DNA from: Brevipalpus yothersi
Lineage: Eukaryota > Arthropoda > Arachnida > Trombidiformes > Tenuipalpidae
DNA: 64,000 nucleotides
Assembly (NCBI GenBank): GCA_003956705.1
Contig: QZCP01000033.1
Coordinates: 89,366 to 153,365, forward strand
Direction of reading: 5' to 3'
Shown: piece after piece, positions 1-13,403 of the stretch
Numbering within the stretch: the stretch's first letter is position 1
How the letters are laid out: the number at the start of each line of letters is the position of its first letter
Made by a program: the position numbers and the translations under genes
The notes under the pieces: generated by a model
Seen by the model: the letters and a program-made list of their open reading frames with translations, nothing else
What the model was told of the DNA's origin: nothing
The model's database searches: none

Positions 1-3000
1 CAAAGATAGTAGTAATAATACATACTATATTGATAAATTAGTATGTTCAAATGAATTCATATATATTTATATACTCAGATAATAAAAGTAACAGTAACTA
101 AATTTGAACAACAAATCAATTGATCTTTTTCACACATACACACACAGCATGTGAGAATACCTTCATACTGGCATGTGGATGCTTATTGTGGAAATATATG
201 AAGTGGATTCCATCATTTTCTGTATCGTGCATGGGCATTTGTGTGTGTGATAATGTTCATCATCATCATTCCTCAGATGATGTAATGCATCAACATTTTT
301 CCATGATAGAATGGAAAGATAGAACTATAATTATCGATGATCGGTGAAGGCTTCCTTTCAGAAAAAGTAGAGAGAGAAAGAGAAAGATTTGAACAAACCA
401 GAATATTGCGCTGATTTTCGCCTTCGGCATGGGTCATGCTGATCATGCTGATGATTCTTAGGTAAGATTACGATTTAAACATGACGATTAGATCAGCGGT
501 GATGTGCATGATGATCAAGATGGGTTGGATAGTCATCTCAAATACAGTATCACCAAGGGGAATAGCAAAATGGCCAAAGGATGCCTCTTGTTAGTGTGCT
601 CATGTATGGATCAGTTTTCGAAATTTAGGTGTATGAAATAAGAATAGGATGAATGTACATCACGAAGTATCAGCTATACCGCACTCATCTTCAGGCCAAG
701 ATCATCAGCATGATGATCATGATGAACAGATTTGTGTGGATGTGTGTATTATATTAAATCGGAATTCCATTACCACAATATCACCTCTATCCACGATATC
801 ACTTATAAGCTGAGCTAAGCTACATGATAAATATTCTCTCTCTTTTTCGAAAGTTGGGCGAAACTTTTCGGTGACAATATATTCACGCGCCCAATGTCAT
901 TGGAATGCTGGAATCAATGCTTCTGAATTTCATAAATAAATAAGAAAATTCCGTATAATCTTTTTCCCCCTTTTTCGATTAAGTATAGAAAATTTTAGCG
1001 ATTTATTCAGAAAAAAATTGAAACGCTAAAATAAGTTGATTGAAGGGAGTATTCCTTGAAACTTTTAACTGTGGACATTGAGAAAATCTTTTTTCTTCGC
1101 GCAAAAATCGATCATTTACATTCTCACTACTTTTTTTCGTTCATCATGGTTGATATTCGCTTACTGATCAGATGCTTTTCGTCATCTTTTTCTTACCCAT
1201 TACACCCAATATTCATTGCTGTATTCCCTAACAAGTGATATTTTTTCTTTTTTCTTAAATCCTCACTCAAACTGGATTTAAAAGAGTGTATCTATCTTGA
1301 CAATCGCATATCGCTATCATCCAAAATTGAAGGTCAATAAAATATTGGGCTGCATGTGATTTGCACGCAAAACTTCAATTGAACTAATTATGCATGTGAA
1401 TTTGTGTGTATTCGTCTTTCCAATTCATCTATTTGATCAGTTTTGATCAGATAAATTGGTTATGAGCATTCAAAAGAAAAAGAAGACAAAGTTTGGTCAA
1501 AATGATCACATATATGCAAACACATTCAGGAAAAAACGTTTCTCACATCAACTTGATAACTACTGAATGATGAATAAATTTTCCCATCAGATAGAACCTT
1601 CATACATTGAACACTGAAACCCTTTGATCGAAAAATTCAGGAAAAGTGTGAATGACCGATTCATTTCATGAATTCTCAATGCATTCCATAGAATTTTAGA
1701 CGATACTTTCTCATCACTTTTCCTCCTTAGGGTGTATCTTTATCGAACTTTGGAGACACTTTTGAAGAGTACTCCTGATGTGTGTATGTAAGCGATTCTG
1801 GAATTATTCTAGCTCGAAAAAATCAAAACTATTTAGCTCAGCTATACCTGGCTATCCATATATTTCAATTTTGTCCCATAAAAATTGGGTTCAATTTGTT
1901 TTCTCAAATTAATATCAATCAGTTTTCATTTTTGGATCCATATCAATAATTTTTTTTCTTGAATAACGGTTTAAAAAGTGATCATCATTTATCGATTCAT
2001 TAGTATGGATGTTATTGCACAATTTTGATATTACCTTCAACCACATTGAACAAGTGTTTGTGATGAGAATGACAAAACATTTACTCATATCTGGTCATTG
2101 ATCTTATGCTCTTGTTAATTGTGAAGGGAATATTTCTTTTTATTTATTCAAATAAATTCTCGCTAAATCTTCCTTCAAGCATTAGATTTCAAGTTATTTT
2201 TTGAATTGAAAGCTTTCTCCCTCTACACAGGAATCAACTATCTTTGGCTTCATAAATATTCTGATCGTATATTAACTGAGTCAATTCCAGGTAAGTGATA
2301 ACGAGTGAATATGAATAATCATATAAGTTCATTTGTGAATGGAGAGATCAGGCCTGAAGGCAAGTCATTTGAGTCTTTTTAGCTACTCGTACAAAGTAAC
2401 AAGTGAAAAAACTTTTCACACTGCAAGAGAGAATGAAAGAAAATAATCTGATTCCAAGGAATGGTAATAATATCGAAATTGAATATTGAACACACAAACA
2501 CAATTGAATTGTTCAATTGTTAAAAGATGCTCACCAAAATTGTGTATAGTGAAAGATATGTTGAGCAGAAGCTTGTCCGTTTGATCTGATTATGAATTCA
2601 TCTGTAAACAGTTCCAATTTTTCTCTTCAATCAGATTTCATAATGTTCCGATCGAATTTCATGCCTTGTGGTCAGGTATACATTGAAACAGCTTATCGAA
2701 ACATTCTCTGGAAAAGCTTACAGGTGAACAGATAAAATAGGTATGTTTTTTGAGTGGCCATTGTGATAGAGTTAAGTAGCTAAAAATGTTTAAAGACCAT
2801 AAACATTATTGGACTACACACAAATAATAAGCTCAAATGAAAACATCAAATGATAGTCGATAATTTGTTACTTTTGTCATTGGAAACTCTTTGCCTTGGA
2901 GCAATTTGAGGAATATTCTTTGCGAAGCCTGAAAGAACTTTTACCTTCAAATCACAACTTCCGATCTGAATTGCTTAGAACAGAATAGTTTCGAAAACTA

Positions 3001-5818
3001 TTCCATTCAATCTTTGCTCGATACTAGCGGAAACTTGATTCAATGAATCGTAAAATTCAATTATTTGTCATTTAGGACCTTATTTTGTATCAGTCTCTCT
3101 TTCTCTCTCCCCTTTCAATGTATTGATGATGTCCGATTGTAGGAACTATTCTCAAGTGACGGTTTTTTATGTGTGTGTCCAGAACAGAGTGCAATTGAAT
3201 ATAAGTGAATATAAGAGTGGACCAATTGAAGGAATAGGTTAAGTTGATGAAGAGAGAAGAAAAAAGAAACATTCATTTGAAAATGATCAACTCGCCAACA
3301 CATATACACAAGCTTGGCTGACGAGTCAATTGAGACATCATCAAATTAATGAATGTGTGTCCTCTCTCACATGTATTTTGGCTAGCTAAGTTGAATGAAT
3401 CATTCCGGCTTGGTAAGCCCTCTCCACCTAATCTGAACATTTTTGGCAAATGTTACAATCATCAGGCAGACAACTGGTGTGGATATATGGTACACACGCC
3501 ATCATCAGCCAGCATTTTGGGCTCAAGTGAATGAGAAAACTTTTGCTGAAACGCCAATCACATGACTCGGAAGTTTACTTTTCTTTATTTCTATCGAATT
3601 CAGAGCGATCCTCATGTCTCAATCGATAGTGGAATGATGATGATTAGAAAAATCATGAAAAGACTGCAATTGTTGTAAATGGTATCACAACCACTTTTCC
3701 GGATGATGATGAATATATATTTCAATCTGTTACTATCCAAATTCTCTTGATACAGGTTTGAAATCAAATGTGAGAAGCATGATTCTGCTTGAAACTTTTG
3801 AATCAATATATTGTTTGAGTGTGTAGCAAAGAGAGAGAGAGAGAGAGAGAGAGCGAAAGTTCTCAAATAGTTGTGAACATCATTATGAATATCTTAATAC
3901 CAGTTGATACACGCATATTGATGATAAATATATACAAATAAGTGGAAACGAAAGGGTGATTCATAACATCATTTTGGAAGTGAAAATTTTGTCTGGCAAA
4001 AATTTTCAGTGGGTTGCACAAGAACTGGATCACTATGAGTCAATGGACTTCTTTAGACTGAATTTTCAGGTAAAGATGAATGTTTTCACAACTATTGTGC
4101 ATCAAAAAATTGAGATCCCACTCATTTTTGAGTATCAAATAAGATGCTACATCTCAATTCTCGAGTTGAAGTTTTCAAAAGATGTTGCAAAAAGGAACTA
4201 TCGTGTAGGGTCAAAAATTTTACCCAAAAAATAGTTCCGATTTGTCTCAACTCCACATGAGAGCATCATATTCATCCATTCTCCAAAACTTGAAACTATT
4301 CTGCATCTATATTTGCAAGTGATTCTCAATAATAGTGTCTTTACTGAACAAGAAAAATGATTCGATCCCTTCTATGGAAAGGGAAACTGATCAATTCGGC
4401 AAAGAATTTTCATCTCATGGTTCATAGGGTTTTAAGATAAGTAATACTGATAGAATTCGATTTAATGAATTTAGCCCACATATTTGGCTTACATTGTAAT
4501 TCATCTCGGATCGTGAACATCTGAAACTTTTCATGATGAGACCTCACACACAAAATCTATTCAACGCTTACTTTTTCTCATGAAATAAATAAATAAATAC
4601 GATCAAATATAAATGAAATTTACTGCAACTACAATAATGAAAGGGCAAAAAATGCTTCCTTCGATCGTGAGAAGAGCTTCACACAAGGTCAGATCAGTAT
4701 GAAATCATCTGATCGGATCTATGGAATGCGAAAAAAATGCCGTTAGATGAGGTTAGATACCCTAGATCCGGGCTTAAGATGTTCCCAGCATCATTTGGGC
4801 GAGCAACAGCCGTAAAAATCATAAAATCTAATTAACCAAATTAGATACCCAAATTCTATTCTCTACTGATGATGAGCATGTTTTTTGAAATTTTTTTCTC
4901 TTGAAATATGATCTCCAGAACAAGAAAAATTGTGGATATGGCCAGAAAACAGCAGCCTTACTGATCGATTCAAGTCACGATTTGATTTGATGGAACTTCC
5001 ATCATGGAAGCGATTCGTCTGATATTTTCGGGTTTCCATGAAGCCATGAAGAGTAGAGACCTCTCTTGCTTGTTCAAGCTACTTGATTATGAGTTGAATC
5101 AATTTTGAGCGGGATTTTTTTTTCGCTCTCTCTCTTATCTCGAGTCAATATGAATTACTAGAATCAATTGTGTAATCATGTAATCAATGTTCATGATTGC
5201 CTATGTATTTATTTACTATCTATCACGATCATGCTGGAAAACTTTCCTAGACCATTGTTGGCTGTGGAAAATCGTTCTTGTTACCAGCTGGAGGAATCTG
5301 ATAGAAAAAGAGGCTTGTGAGAGAAGCAGTTTGGATGGTTAATTTTTGCAAGGCAAAATAGTGATTCAATATCGAATGTGATTGGTCAAATAGTAATACT
5401 TCGTAGGTGTTGAATTCTGGTGAGGACCGTGAAAAAATACGGAAAAAAAATTGATTGACGAAAAGAGAACCCTAGTTTTTTTCCTATCACCCAGAACAAA
5501 ACAATAAGGTGAAAATTAACCAAAGAATGAGCCCACAAAAAACTTTGCCAAATAATTTTGAAACAATCAAAAGCAAATGTAAAATATTTTCACAATGCCA
5601 AAAGGAGAAAAGAAAAGAATATTATCGTCAGATTCTCACCGAAAATGTTTCTCACACATACTTGTGCCTGACTGTATATGACTCATTATTCCCTCAGAAT
5701 ATTGTCCTTGAATATAATATATTTTGTTCATGAAGAAGGCTCTCAAGTTTCTGGTTGAAAATTCTTCTCTCTCTCTCTCTCTCATCTCACTCACTTTGAT
5801 ACAGAAGTAAAAAAGTTT

Positions 5819-5864
<46 letters not shown>

Positions 5865-6101
5865 AAGTGAGCGAAGTTTACTAGACTCAGACGCTTAGTA
5901 AAGCAAAAAAGTTTCTCACTCACACTTTTATCACTTGCTGCTTCTTCACTATCGTCCTTGAATACTTTTTTTGGGTGAGTAGTTACACAATTTATCTGTG
6001 TTGTGGTTGAATTGTAATCACTGAAACATACATAAATATACATATATTCTGTGGTGTTTCAGGGAAGGTGTTCACAATCGAATAGTGTCAACTGCACCAA
6101 C
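1..6101. other. gene desert upstream of the aldehyde dehydrogenase gene
   Basis: No reading frame here looks like a conserved protein. The stretch is AT-rich, with short (GA)n and (CT)n runs (about 3831-3853, 5766-5782 and 5821-5861) and clusters of TGATCA/CATGATGATCATG palindromes near 430-545 and 690-730. The last part probably holds the promoter and 5' leader of the ALDH gene: an acceptor-like pyrimidine tract ends in AG at 6061-6062, so a non-coding first exon may lie further upstream. I see no tRNA or rRNA gene. Confidence 0.6.
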
Positions 6102-7586
6102 ATGGCTTCAAATGTTCAAGTGAAATATACTCAGGTTTGTACCCCAACATAATATGAATAAATACATGCTAGGGTGAAACTTTTTTTCTCGATAAAATTC
6201 ATTGAAAAAATTTTCCTCTCACTACTCATTAACCGCAGATATTCATCAACAACGAATGGGTTGATTCGGTGAGTGGAAAAAAGTTTGCCACAATCAATCC
6301 AGCAACCGGTGAGAAGATCATTGATGTTGCCGAAGGTGACAAGGCTGATATTGATCGGGCGGTGGCCGCTGCCAAGGATGCCTTCCAATTGGGATCAGTA
6401 TGGCGAACTATGGATGCATCCCAGCGTGGTCGATTGTTGTATCGTTTAGCTGATCTGATGGAGCGAGATTTCGATTATCTGGTTGAATTGGAAACACTGG
6501 ACAATGGTAAACCAGTGGAAGCCAGTAAAGGAGATCTTGGTGAATCGATCAATCGTGTTCGATACACTGCTGGTCAAGCTGATAAAATTCATGGACTAAC
6601 AATACCAGCTGATGGTAATAATTTTGCTTACACACGAATGGAACCTTATGGTGTGTGTGGTCAAATAATACCATGGAACTTTCCAATACTCTTGTTCTGT
6701 AAGTGTGTTAATTACATATTTGAGATGATGAAGAGAGTGTAATTCCTTTGTACCATGAATCAATGTGTGATGATTGATGTGTAAATATTTTTCTTTATCT
6801 ATTTTCAGCAATGAAAATTGCTCCTGCTTTGGCCACTGGTAATACATGTGTAGTTAAGCCAGCTGAACAAACTCCATTAACTGCACTATATCTAGCCAAT
6901 TTGATAAAAGAAGCTGGATTTCCTCCCGGTAATTGAATAAGTTGATTGTTAAATGTATATAAGTTCTTATCTGATACTAGACAGGAAGCATCAGCAGTAA
7001 GAGACAGTTTGACATGAAACGTACTTGTAGCCTGATAACCGATATTCCATCTACTCTACCATTTCAAGGCTAAAGGGTGATAAATGAGTTCATATACACT
7101 GGAAGTCACTGTGTGTCCATGTGATTAGATTTAGTGACACTTCAAGTTCGTCAATTGCTTTAACATATTTTTGTTCCAGAATTTTCAATGAGTCGTGAAT
7201 GTTAGGGGCTCATTCAGTTCATTCTTCACCATTACATCCTTAGCTTATTCTATCTGAATATTTTTCTCTCTCTTTCTTTATCTATCTGAAATTCAATTCA
7301 GGTGTTGTCAATGTTGTCCCTGGCTATGGACCAACTGCCGGTGGTGCACTTGTGGTACATCGAGATGTGAACAAAATATCGTTCACTGGTAGGTATCATG
7401 ATTCACATTCATGTCTCCCAGTTGATGACAAGTTTGACCAAGTTTTCTTTCTCTCTCTAACTTTCTCTCGCATATAATTTCCTTCGCTTACTAATTTACA
7501 ATTTCCGGTTGAGAGTGATTAACATATCCTCTTCCTTTTACGATGTGAACATTCAACGGCAACTTTTTTTTCTCTTTTTCGGTTTT

Positions 7587-7634
<48 letters not shown>

Positions 7635-7751
7635 NNNNNNNNNNNNNNNNNNNNNNNNNNNNNNNNNNNNNNNNNNNNNNNNNNNNNNNNNNNNNNNNNN
7701 NNNNNNNNNNNNNNNNNNNNNNNNNNNNNNNNNNNNNNNNNNNNNNNNNNN

Positions 7752-7810
<59 letters not shown>

Positions 7811-8785
7811 ATAGGATCGACTGAAGTGGGAAAGCTCATCCTGCAAGGAGCTGGCAAAGAGACTATCAAAAAAATTACCCTTGAATTGGGAGGCAAAAGC
7901 CCTCTGGTAAGTAAGTTAACATGTATATCGTCACCATGATGTGCATATATATTATCATCATTCTGGACGAATAATGTCATCTCTGATATACACACGCCTT
8001 GTTAGGTCATCTGTGATGATGCAGATATTGATGATGCTGCTATGGTTGCCCATGAAGCATGCTTCATCAATCAGGGCCAATGTTGCTGTGCTGCGACTCG
8101 AACTTTCGTTCAAGAAGGAATTTATGATAAATTTGTTGCCAAAGCAAAGGAGCTGGCTATGAAGCGAGTTGTCGGGGATCCATTTGATTTGAAAACACAG
8201 CAAGGACCTCAGATTGATGAAGAACAATACAATAAAGTTCTCGATCTTATTGAATCTGGCAAGAAAGAAGGAGCCAAGCTAGAATGTGGAGGACAAAAAA
8301 TTGAATCCAAAGGTTTGTATTAATTAATTAATTTTTATTTTGTTTAATTTCCTTCATTACTATTATTTCTCATACTCTGTCTTAATTATCATTCTCTGCC
8401 CATCTGAATTCCAGGACTATTCATTCAACCAACCGTTTTCTCAAATGTGACCGATAAGATGCGTATAGCTGTTGAGGAAATCTTCGGTCCTGTTCAACAG
8501 ATATTGAAATTCAAGACCATGGATGAAGTGATCGAACGATCAAATGATACTGATTATGGACTGGCTGCTGGCATTTTTACCAAAGATATGGATAAAGCTA
8601 ATATGTACATCCAGGGTGTCCGAGCTGGTACCGTTTGGGTGAATTGTTTTCTGGATGGAGGTGCCCAAATTCCTTTTGGAGGATATAAAATGTCTGGAAT
8701 AGGTCGTGAAGGTGGAGATGATGGTCTGAGAGAATATTTGCAAGTCAAAGCAGTAGTCACTAGAATTCCACAGAAGAATTGCTAA
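6102..8785 (+). CDS. aldehyde dehydrogenase, ALDH1/ALDH2 class (7 coding exons)
   Basis: NAD-dependent oxidation of aldehydes to carboxylic acids. Exons by GT-AG junctions: 6102-6134, 6239-6698, 6809-6928, 7302-7388, 7815-7906, 8006-8312, 8415-8785. They sum to 1470 nt (489 aa) with frame kept at every junction. Family marks seen: PWNFP (with the active-site Asn), FTGSTEVG (nucleotide loop), the general-base Glu in LELGGKSP, the catalytic cysteine region NQGQCCCA, and EEIFGPV. The protein starts MASNVQVKYTQ with no mitochondrial presequence, and 489 aa is close to the usual ~500, so a cytosolic ALDH1-like enzyme fits best; an unseen alternative upstream exon could change that. Intron 4 holds a (CT)n run broken by an assembly gap. 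An AATAAA lies about 170 nt after the stop. Confidence 0.95.
7588..7808. repeat. (CT)n microsatellite with a 117-base assembly gap
   Basis: A pure CT run from 7588 to 7634, N from 7635 to 7751, then TC to 7808. It lies in ALDH intron 4 and ends six bases before the exon 5 acceptor, so it forms an extreme pyrimidine tract for that acceptor. The gap is probably an unresolved length of the same repeat. Confidence 0.95.
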
Positions 8786-10020
8786 GAATATATCAGCCAG
8801 TATCGGTTTTCTTATGCAAATTTTTTTCTTTGAAATCTTGGTACACAATATTTGTGTCACTTGTTCACCCTCTATTTAAATAGAGGATAACAATCAGAAA
8901 AAAACATTTTAATAGCATTAATTTGAAGAGAAAAAGGTTTCAACTTCTCACGAAATAAAAAAAATATGATTGAAACTTGCCTTTTTTGAAATTAATTAAT
9001 CACTAAAATAAATCCTAGAGTAAATGAGAAATTGACCATAAGACCCATTGATACAATAAAAATTTGTCTAATTGGGATTTATCAGATTATGGGACAACAG
9101 ATCAAGTCAATCAATCAATCTGCAGGATAAATCAATGGTATCAAATCATTGAAATAGTTCCCAACCATAATGCAAAGTGACATGCGAAATTCAAAATTGA
9201 AACAAAAAAGTGAATCCTTTCACAGATTTGAAGTCTGAATAGATGAAAATAGCTAATTAAATATTATTTTCAGGGAAAATTTTAAAAAAGTCTTCCAAGC
9301 CAGGTTATTAAATTTTCTGGTTCCCCTAAATAATCATCCAATTCAGATTTAAAACGTGTTTATCATTTCAAACGTACCCAAGAAATTAAGGAAGGAAATG
9401 AAGTGAATTTTCAGTACAATATCTTATATCCACAATACGTTCAATATTGAGGAAAAAATGGTTTCTAAAAGAAGAGATTTTCTGGTGTTCTGCAGCAAAC
9501 TATCACTTTTTCACCTATCCTTATCAAAGTACATCGGTGGTAGCACTTCTGATAATACATGTACATGTGTAAAAAATAAACAAATGAATCTTCATCCAAA
9601 TTATAACAGGTATATCTGTTTTGAATATGTTCTGATAAGAGACTAGCTAAAAATGGCTTGGTTATCAACGAAAATTTTGAGAACGAGCTCAATATTAATG
9701 GATTTTCATTGAATCTAGCCCATCTAATCTCCATGAAATTGTAATGATATCTTAATTTCCAGCTTTTACACACAGTTCCTCGAGGGGATTTGTTCTAATT
9801 TCCATTGACAGGTGCAAATTTTCCCCTCTCATTGGAAAATTTTCAATTATCATCATATGGAGAGACCACAAGAACACACGAACAACATTGAAACAAAATT
9901 ATGCACACATATAATGCTATATTTATCACGCCGAAAAGAAAAAAATGATTCATCTGATCTGATCTCAAAGAGTGTTCAGATCACAAGCCATGATATGTGT
10001 GGGATTGAAGAAAAATGTGT
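8786..10020. other. intergenic spacer between two convergent genes
   Basis: AT-rich sequence between the ALDH stop and the 3' end of the minus-strand membrane-protein gene. It contains AATAAA-type motifs near 8955 and 9008 that could serve ALDH. The short open frames near 9.46-10.05 kb have no recognisable features. Nothing else is seen. Confidence 0.6.
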
Positions 10021-10026
10021 TTTATT
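10021..10026 (-). terminator. poly(A) signal of the mucin-like membrane protein gene
   Basis: TTTATT on the plus strand reads AATAAA on the gene's strand, about 45 nt after its stop codon at 10072. Confidence 0.5.
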
Positions 10027-10071
10027 CTCTCAGCTGAGAAAATTATTCCTATAATTTATGTACAACGTTTA

Positions 10072-13000
10072 CTAGGCATCACTTGAATCCATATCTCTTG
10101 AACTTTGCGGATCGAGTGGATGGAATCGTCTGAGTTCTCCTTTGATTGCTTTAACCACCGATTCTGTTTGCTTGTTCATTTGAATTTGAACAAGCTGTGG
10201 AGCAGCAGAGCTTGATCCATCTCTCTGAGAGCTTGCAATGATGCTATTGGGACTCTTTCCTCCACTTTCACTCAGTCCACTTGATAATTCGCTTGAAAGC
10301 CTATGATAGTTGGGAGATGGTCTGGTTACCCGTTCACCAGAGCCAATCCGATTACTCATTTCTCGTGATGATGATTTGAGAGGAGCGTTTATATGATGTG
10401 ACTTGTATCCATGGTTAGCTAATGAGCTTTGTTCCACCAATGAAGATGTGGATGAGGCAACATCACCGAATACTGTGGCATCGAGTGGACCTATTTGAAT
10501 GACCTTCTCTTTGGCTAAATTGAGGCGAGCTTGATTACTATGAGCAGGTAATCGATTGGATTTAACATTTTTATGACTAGATGAATTGCTATTTGAGCTA
10601 GGTAAATTGAGAGAACTATCGGGTGTATCGAAGGATAAATATTCGAATTCATGATTCGAATCTATTGTTCCCGATGAATGGCTAGCATCCGGACGTTTAC
10701 CACCGGGTGCGGACACTTTACGCCAATTAATAAAACTCTCTTTCGGTCCCAATCGGCCACCACCAGCACCCGAGTAGCCATAATCTTTACTCTTATACGG
10801 TGCACCAATACCCGATTCACTAGAATTTCGTGATGATGATCGACGATTACGGGTGAAAACAAAAGCACTTAGTGCTAGGCAAAATAGTAACACTACCAAA
10901 GAGAAGGCAACCAGAGACAGTGAGAACCAATCGAGACGGCCCAAATTTCCTGGAAGAAGTATGCCATTTATTTCCAATCCAGCCGAAGAAAGTGGGCCCA
11001 CTGGAATCAAGCCGCTGACATATGCTGTATGTAAGTGTGTAAATAAGAAAGTAGAAAAAAAGAACAAGAATATATATCATTAGTCTCAAGCTAGTGAAAA
11101 TTTGTGGGAGTTGAGAAAATTTTTCTCTCGCTTTCCAGAATACAGATGAGCGAGCACACACATAGGTTTTCTCTCTCTTTACTTTCTCTCTTTCTTTTGC
11201 ACTTGACTACTTGATGATGATTCTTTTAACTTCAAATTATTGCTACTACAACAGTAGACCTCTCTTAAGTAAGTCAACATATCATCATCAGCTACACTGG
11301 ATGCAGCCCTCATTGATGCAAGTGGAAGTTGCATGATGATTGAAACTTGCATATTTTTTTTACCCTGGTTGTGAGTGGGCATTGAAGATAGAGAGAGAAC
11401 GTGGATAGAAAAGTGTATGATAGAGATTTCAAGAGGTAGCAAAAGTAGAAGTAGCAGCAGTTGGAAGAAGGTTAAAAGAAAAGGGAAAACTTTCGATGGA
11501 GAACATGATTTTGGTGGGTTCGTGATTTTATTTTTCCCATCCATAATAGGCAAAAGGCTTGGTTTGAAATGAAAATCAGATGGCTAATGAAGATTCACTC
11601 CCTTTTAAATTTGAATGATGTCAGATTGTTGCGAGAAAGAGGAAGAAGAATGAGAGAAAGTGTGCTTGGTCATCGAAAAGGTGAACAGTGTGGAAAATAA
11701 AGAGAAAGAGAGAAAGAGATTTATATTCTAATTCATATTCAATTTGATTTAGGTTTGATCAATTATCAAGGTTAGTCGGTGATACTTGATGATGATCAAA
11801 TCAGTCTACCAATCAGTGGTAGATATATATATATGATTAGGAAATAGAGATATTCCAGTATATAATTAAAAGATCATTTGGCATAAATCAGAAGAAAGTG
11901 TTCAATTGAGGTTAGCTTGATTGAATCGAAATTTTTTTTCCGGCAGGTATACATGCGTAAGATGAAATGCAAAAATTATTTGCAGGATTGTTTTCATTTT
12001 TCTCCGCCATCCAACCAATCTCGATTTTTGACATGTCTATCAAACATCTAGTGTCACATAACGGTGTCCTGATTAGTATATTCGATTTAACTAACGCTAT
12101 CACGCTAGATGGTCATTACAACTGGAAAAGGAATTAAGCTTCTATCCAAACATTGGGAATTAGTTCAAGTCCACCTACAACTATTTTGTGGTGATGATAA
12201 TCGGTCAGGACAATCTTTTATCCTTCTCTCTCTCTTCTCAAAAACATGGCTAGGGAGAGAGAGAAAGAAAGAGGATGCCTCAAAAGTAGATTTAAATGGT
12301 ATCAGGTATGTGGAGGGTATAACGTATATCCATACGTTATGTGAGGTGAGGACAACGATGGACATGTACGAATAACGGACTAATGGACCAGATCGCCCAA
12401 GGGCCAAAGTACATTCATGCGGAGGCTGATGATGAACAGCATTCTTTTACTTCTACTCTGATTCGTATTCATTCCATTTCATTACATTTCAGGGTCTAAT
12501 GATGTCCAGAGATGGTATGCTAAGGTAGATCTTTCAAGAGGAACTGAACTGCTGCCTTAAATGTCTGCTTCCTCACTTGTCATTCCTTAATCACTGGAGA
12601 CAATCATGATCATTGTTTAGCAAGAGAAAAGAGAGCAAGAAATTATAATACAGACGCACACACACTCAAACATCTTACAGGACAAGTGTATTCAATTGAT
12701 ATTAGATGTGTTCACCATGTAAAAGTGAGGCAATACAAAACATGCATCCTGTACACACAAGCCCATCTGTGAACTCATGTCATCGTGACTGGTCCTTGTT
12801 GCCGCACTTTGTGGGCTTACTGTGAAGAGGATAGATATTCAAATCGGAGCTTGAAATCGTTTAAGAATAACATGATGATAAAAATTTTCGGGGGTGGAAT
12901 AGAGAATACGTGAGTCCCTAAATGATGGTCAACATACACACAACACACAGGAGGACTTCCTTATTCATTCATCTTGTGCTTCTCTTACTTCTTCTTCTTT

Positions 13001-13357
13001 TTCATCATCTTTGAATAGCTAATTATTGTAACTGGTCGCATTCTTTTTCGTAAAACCTTGTTCTGATTATAACGGTGTATATATGCATCTGCACATATAC
13101 CTTTTAGGTTGAAAAATTTTTCGTATTTAATATTTATTCATTTCGTACTTGAGAAGTATTTAAATTGCTTCTCTATAATTCATTATCTTTAACTCAACTA
13201 TTCATTCATCTCATTCGCTCACTTCGTTATTGTTTTAACTTGTTCAAACTTTTTTGGTATGTCCAAGATTCACATGATTTTGACATAGTTTACTCAATAA
13301 ACATAATCCAAGTGGCTTCTTATTTTCTTTTCTTTTCCCATTGTCAATCTTTTTTAT

Positions 13358-13403
<46 letters not shown>

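Noticed and set aside
3956..4234. 92-codon frame in the first gene desert
   Set aside because: No motif, no splice context and AT-driven composition; it looks like a chance frame.
4745..4860. TTAGATACCC occurring twice, reminiscent of the mitochondrial 12S rRNA core (possible nuclear mitochondrial insert)
   Set aside because: Only the 10-mer matches. The surrounding stem and loop sequence of 12S rRNA is absent.
5636..6043. Arg-Glu and Ser-Leu dipeptide open frames (also at 7519-7995, 15362-15709, 19830-20393, 35098-35562, 42287-42685, 45922-46427)
   Set aside because: They exist only because (CT)n/(GA)n microsatellites have no stop codons in some frames. Flanking residues show no protein-like pattern.
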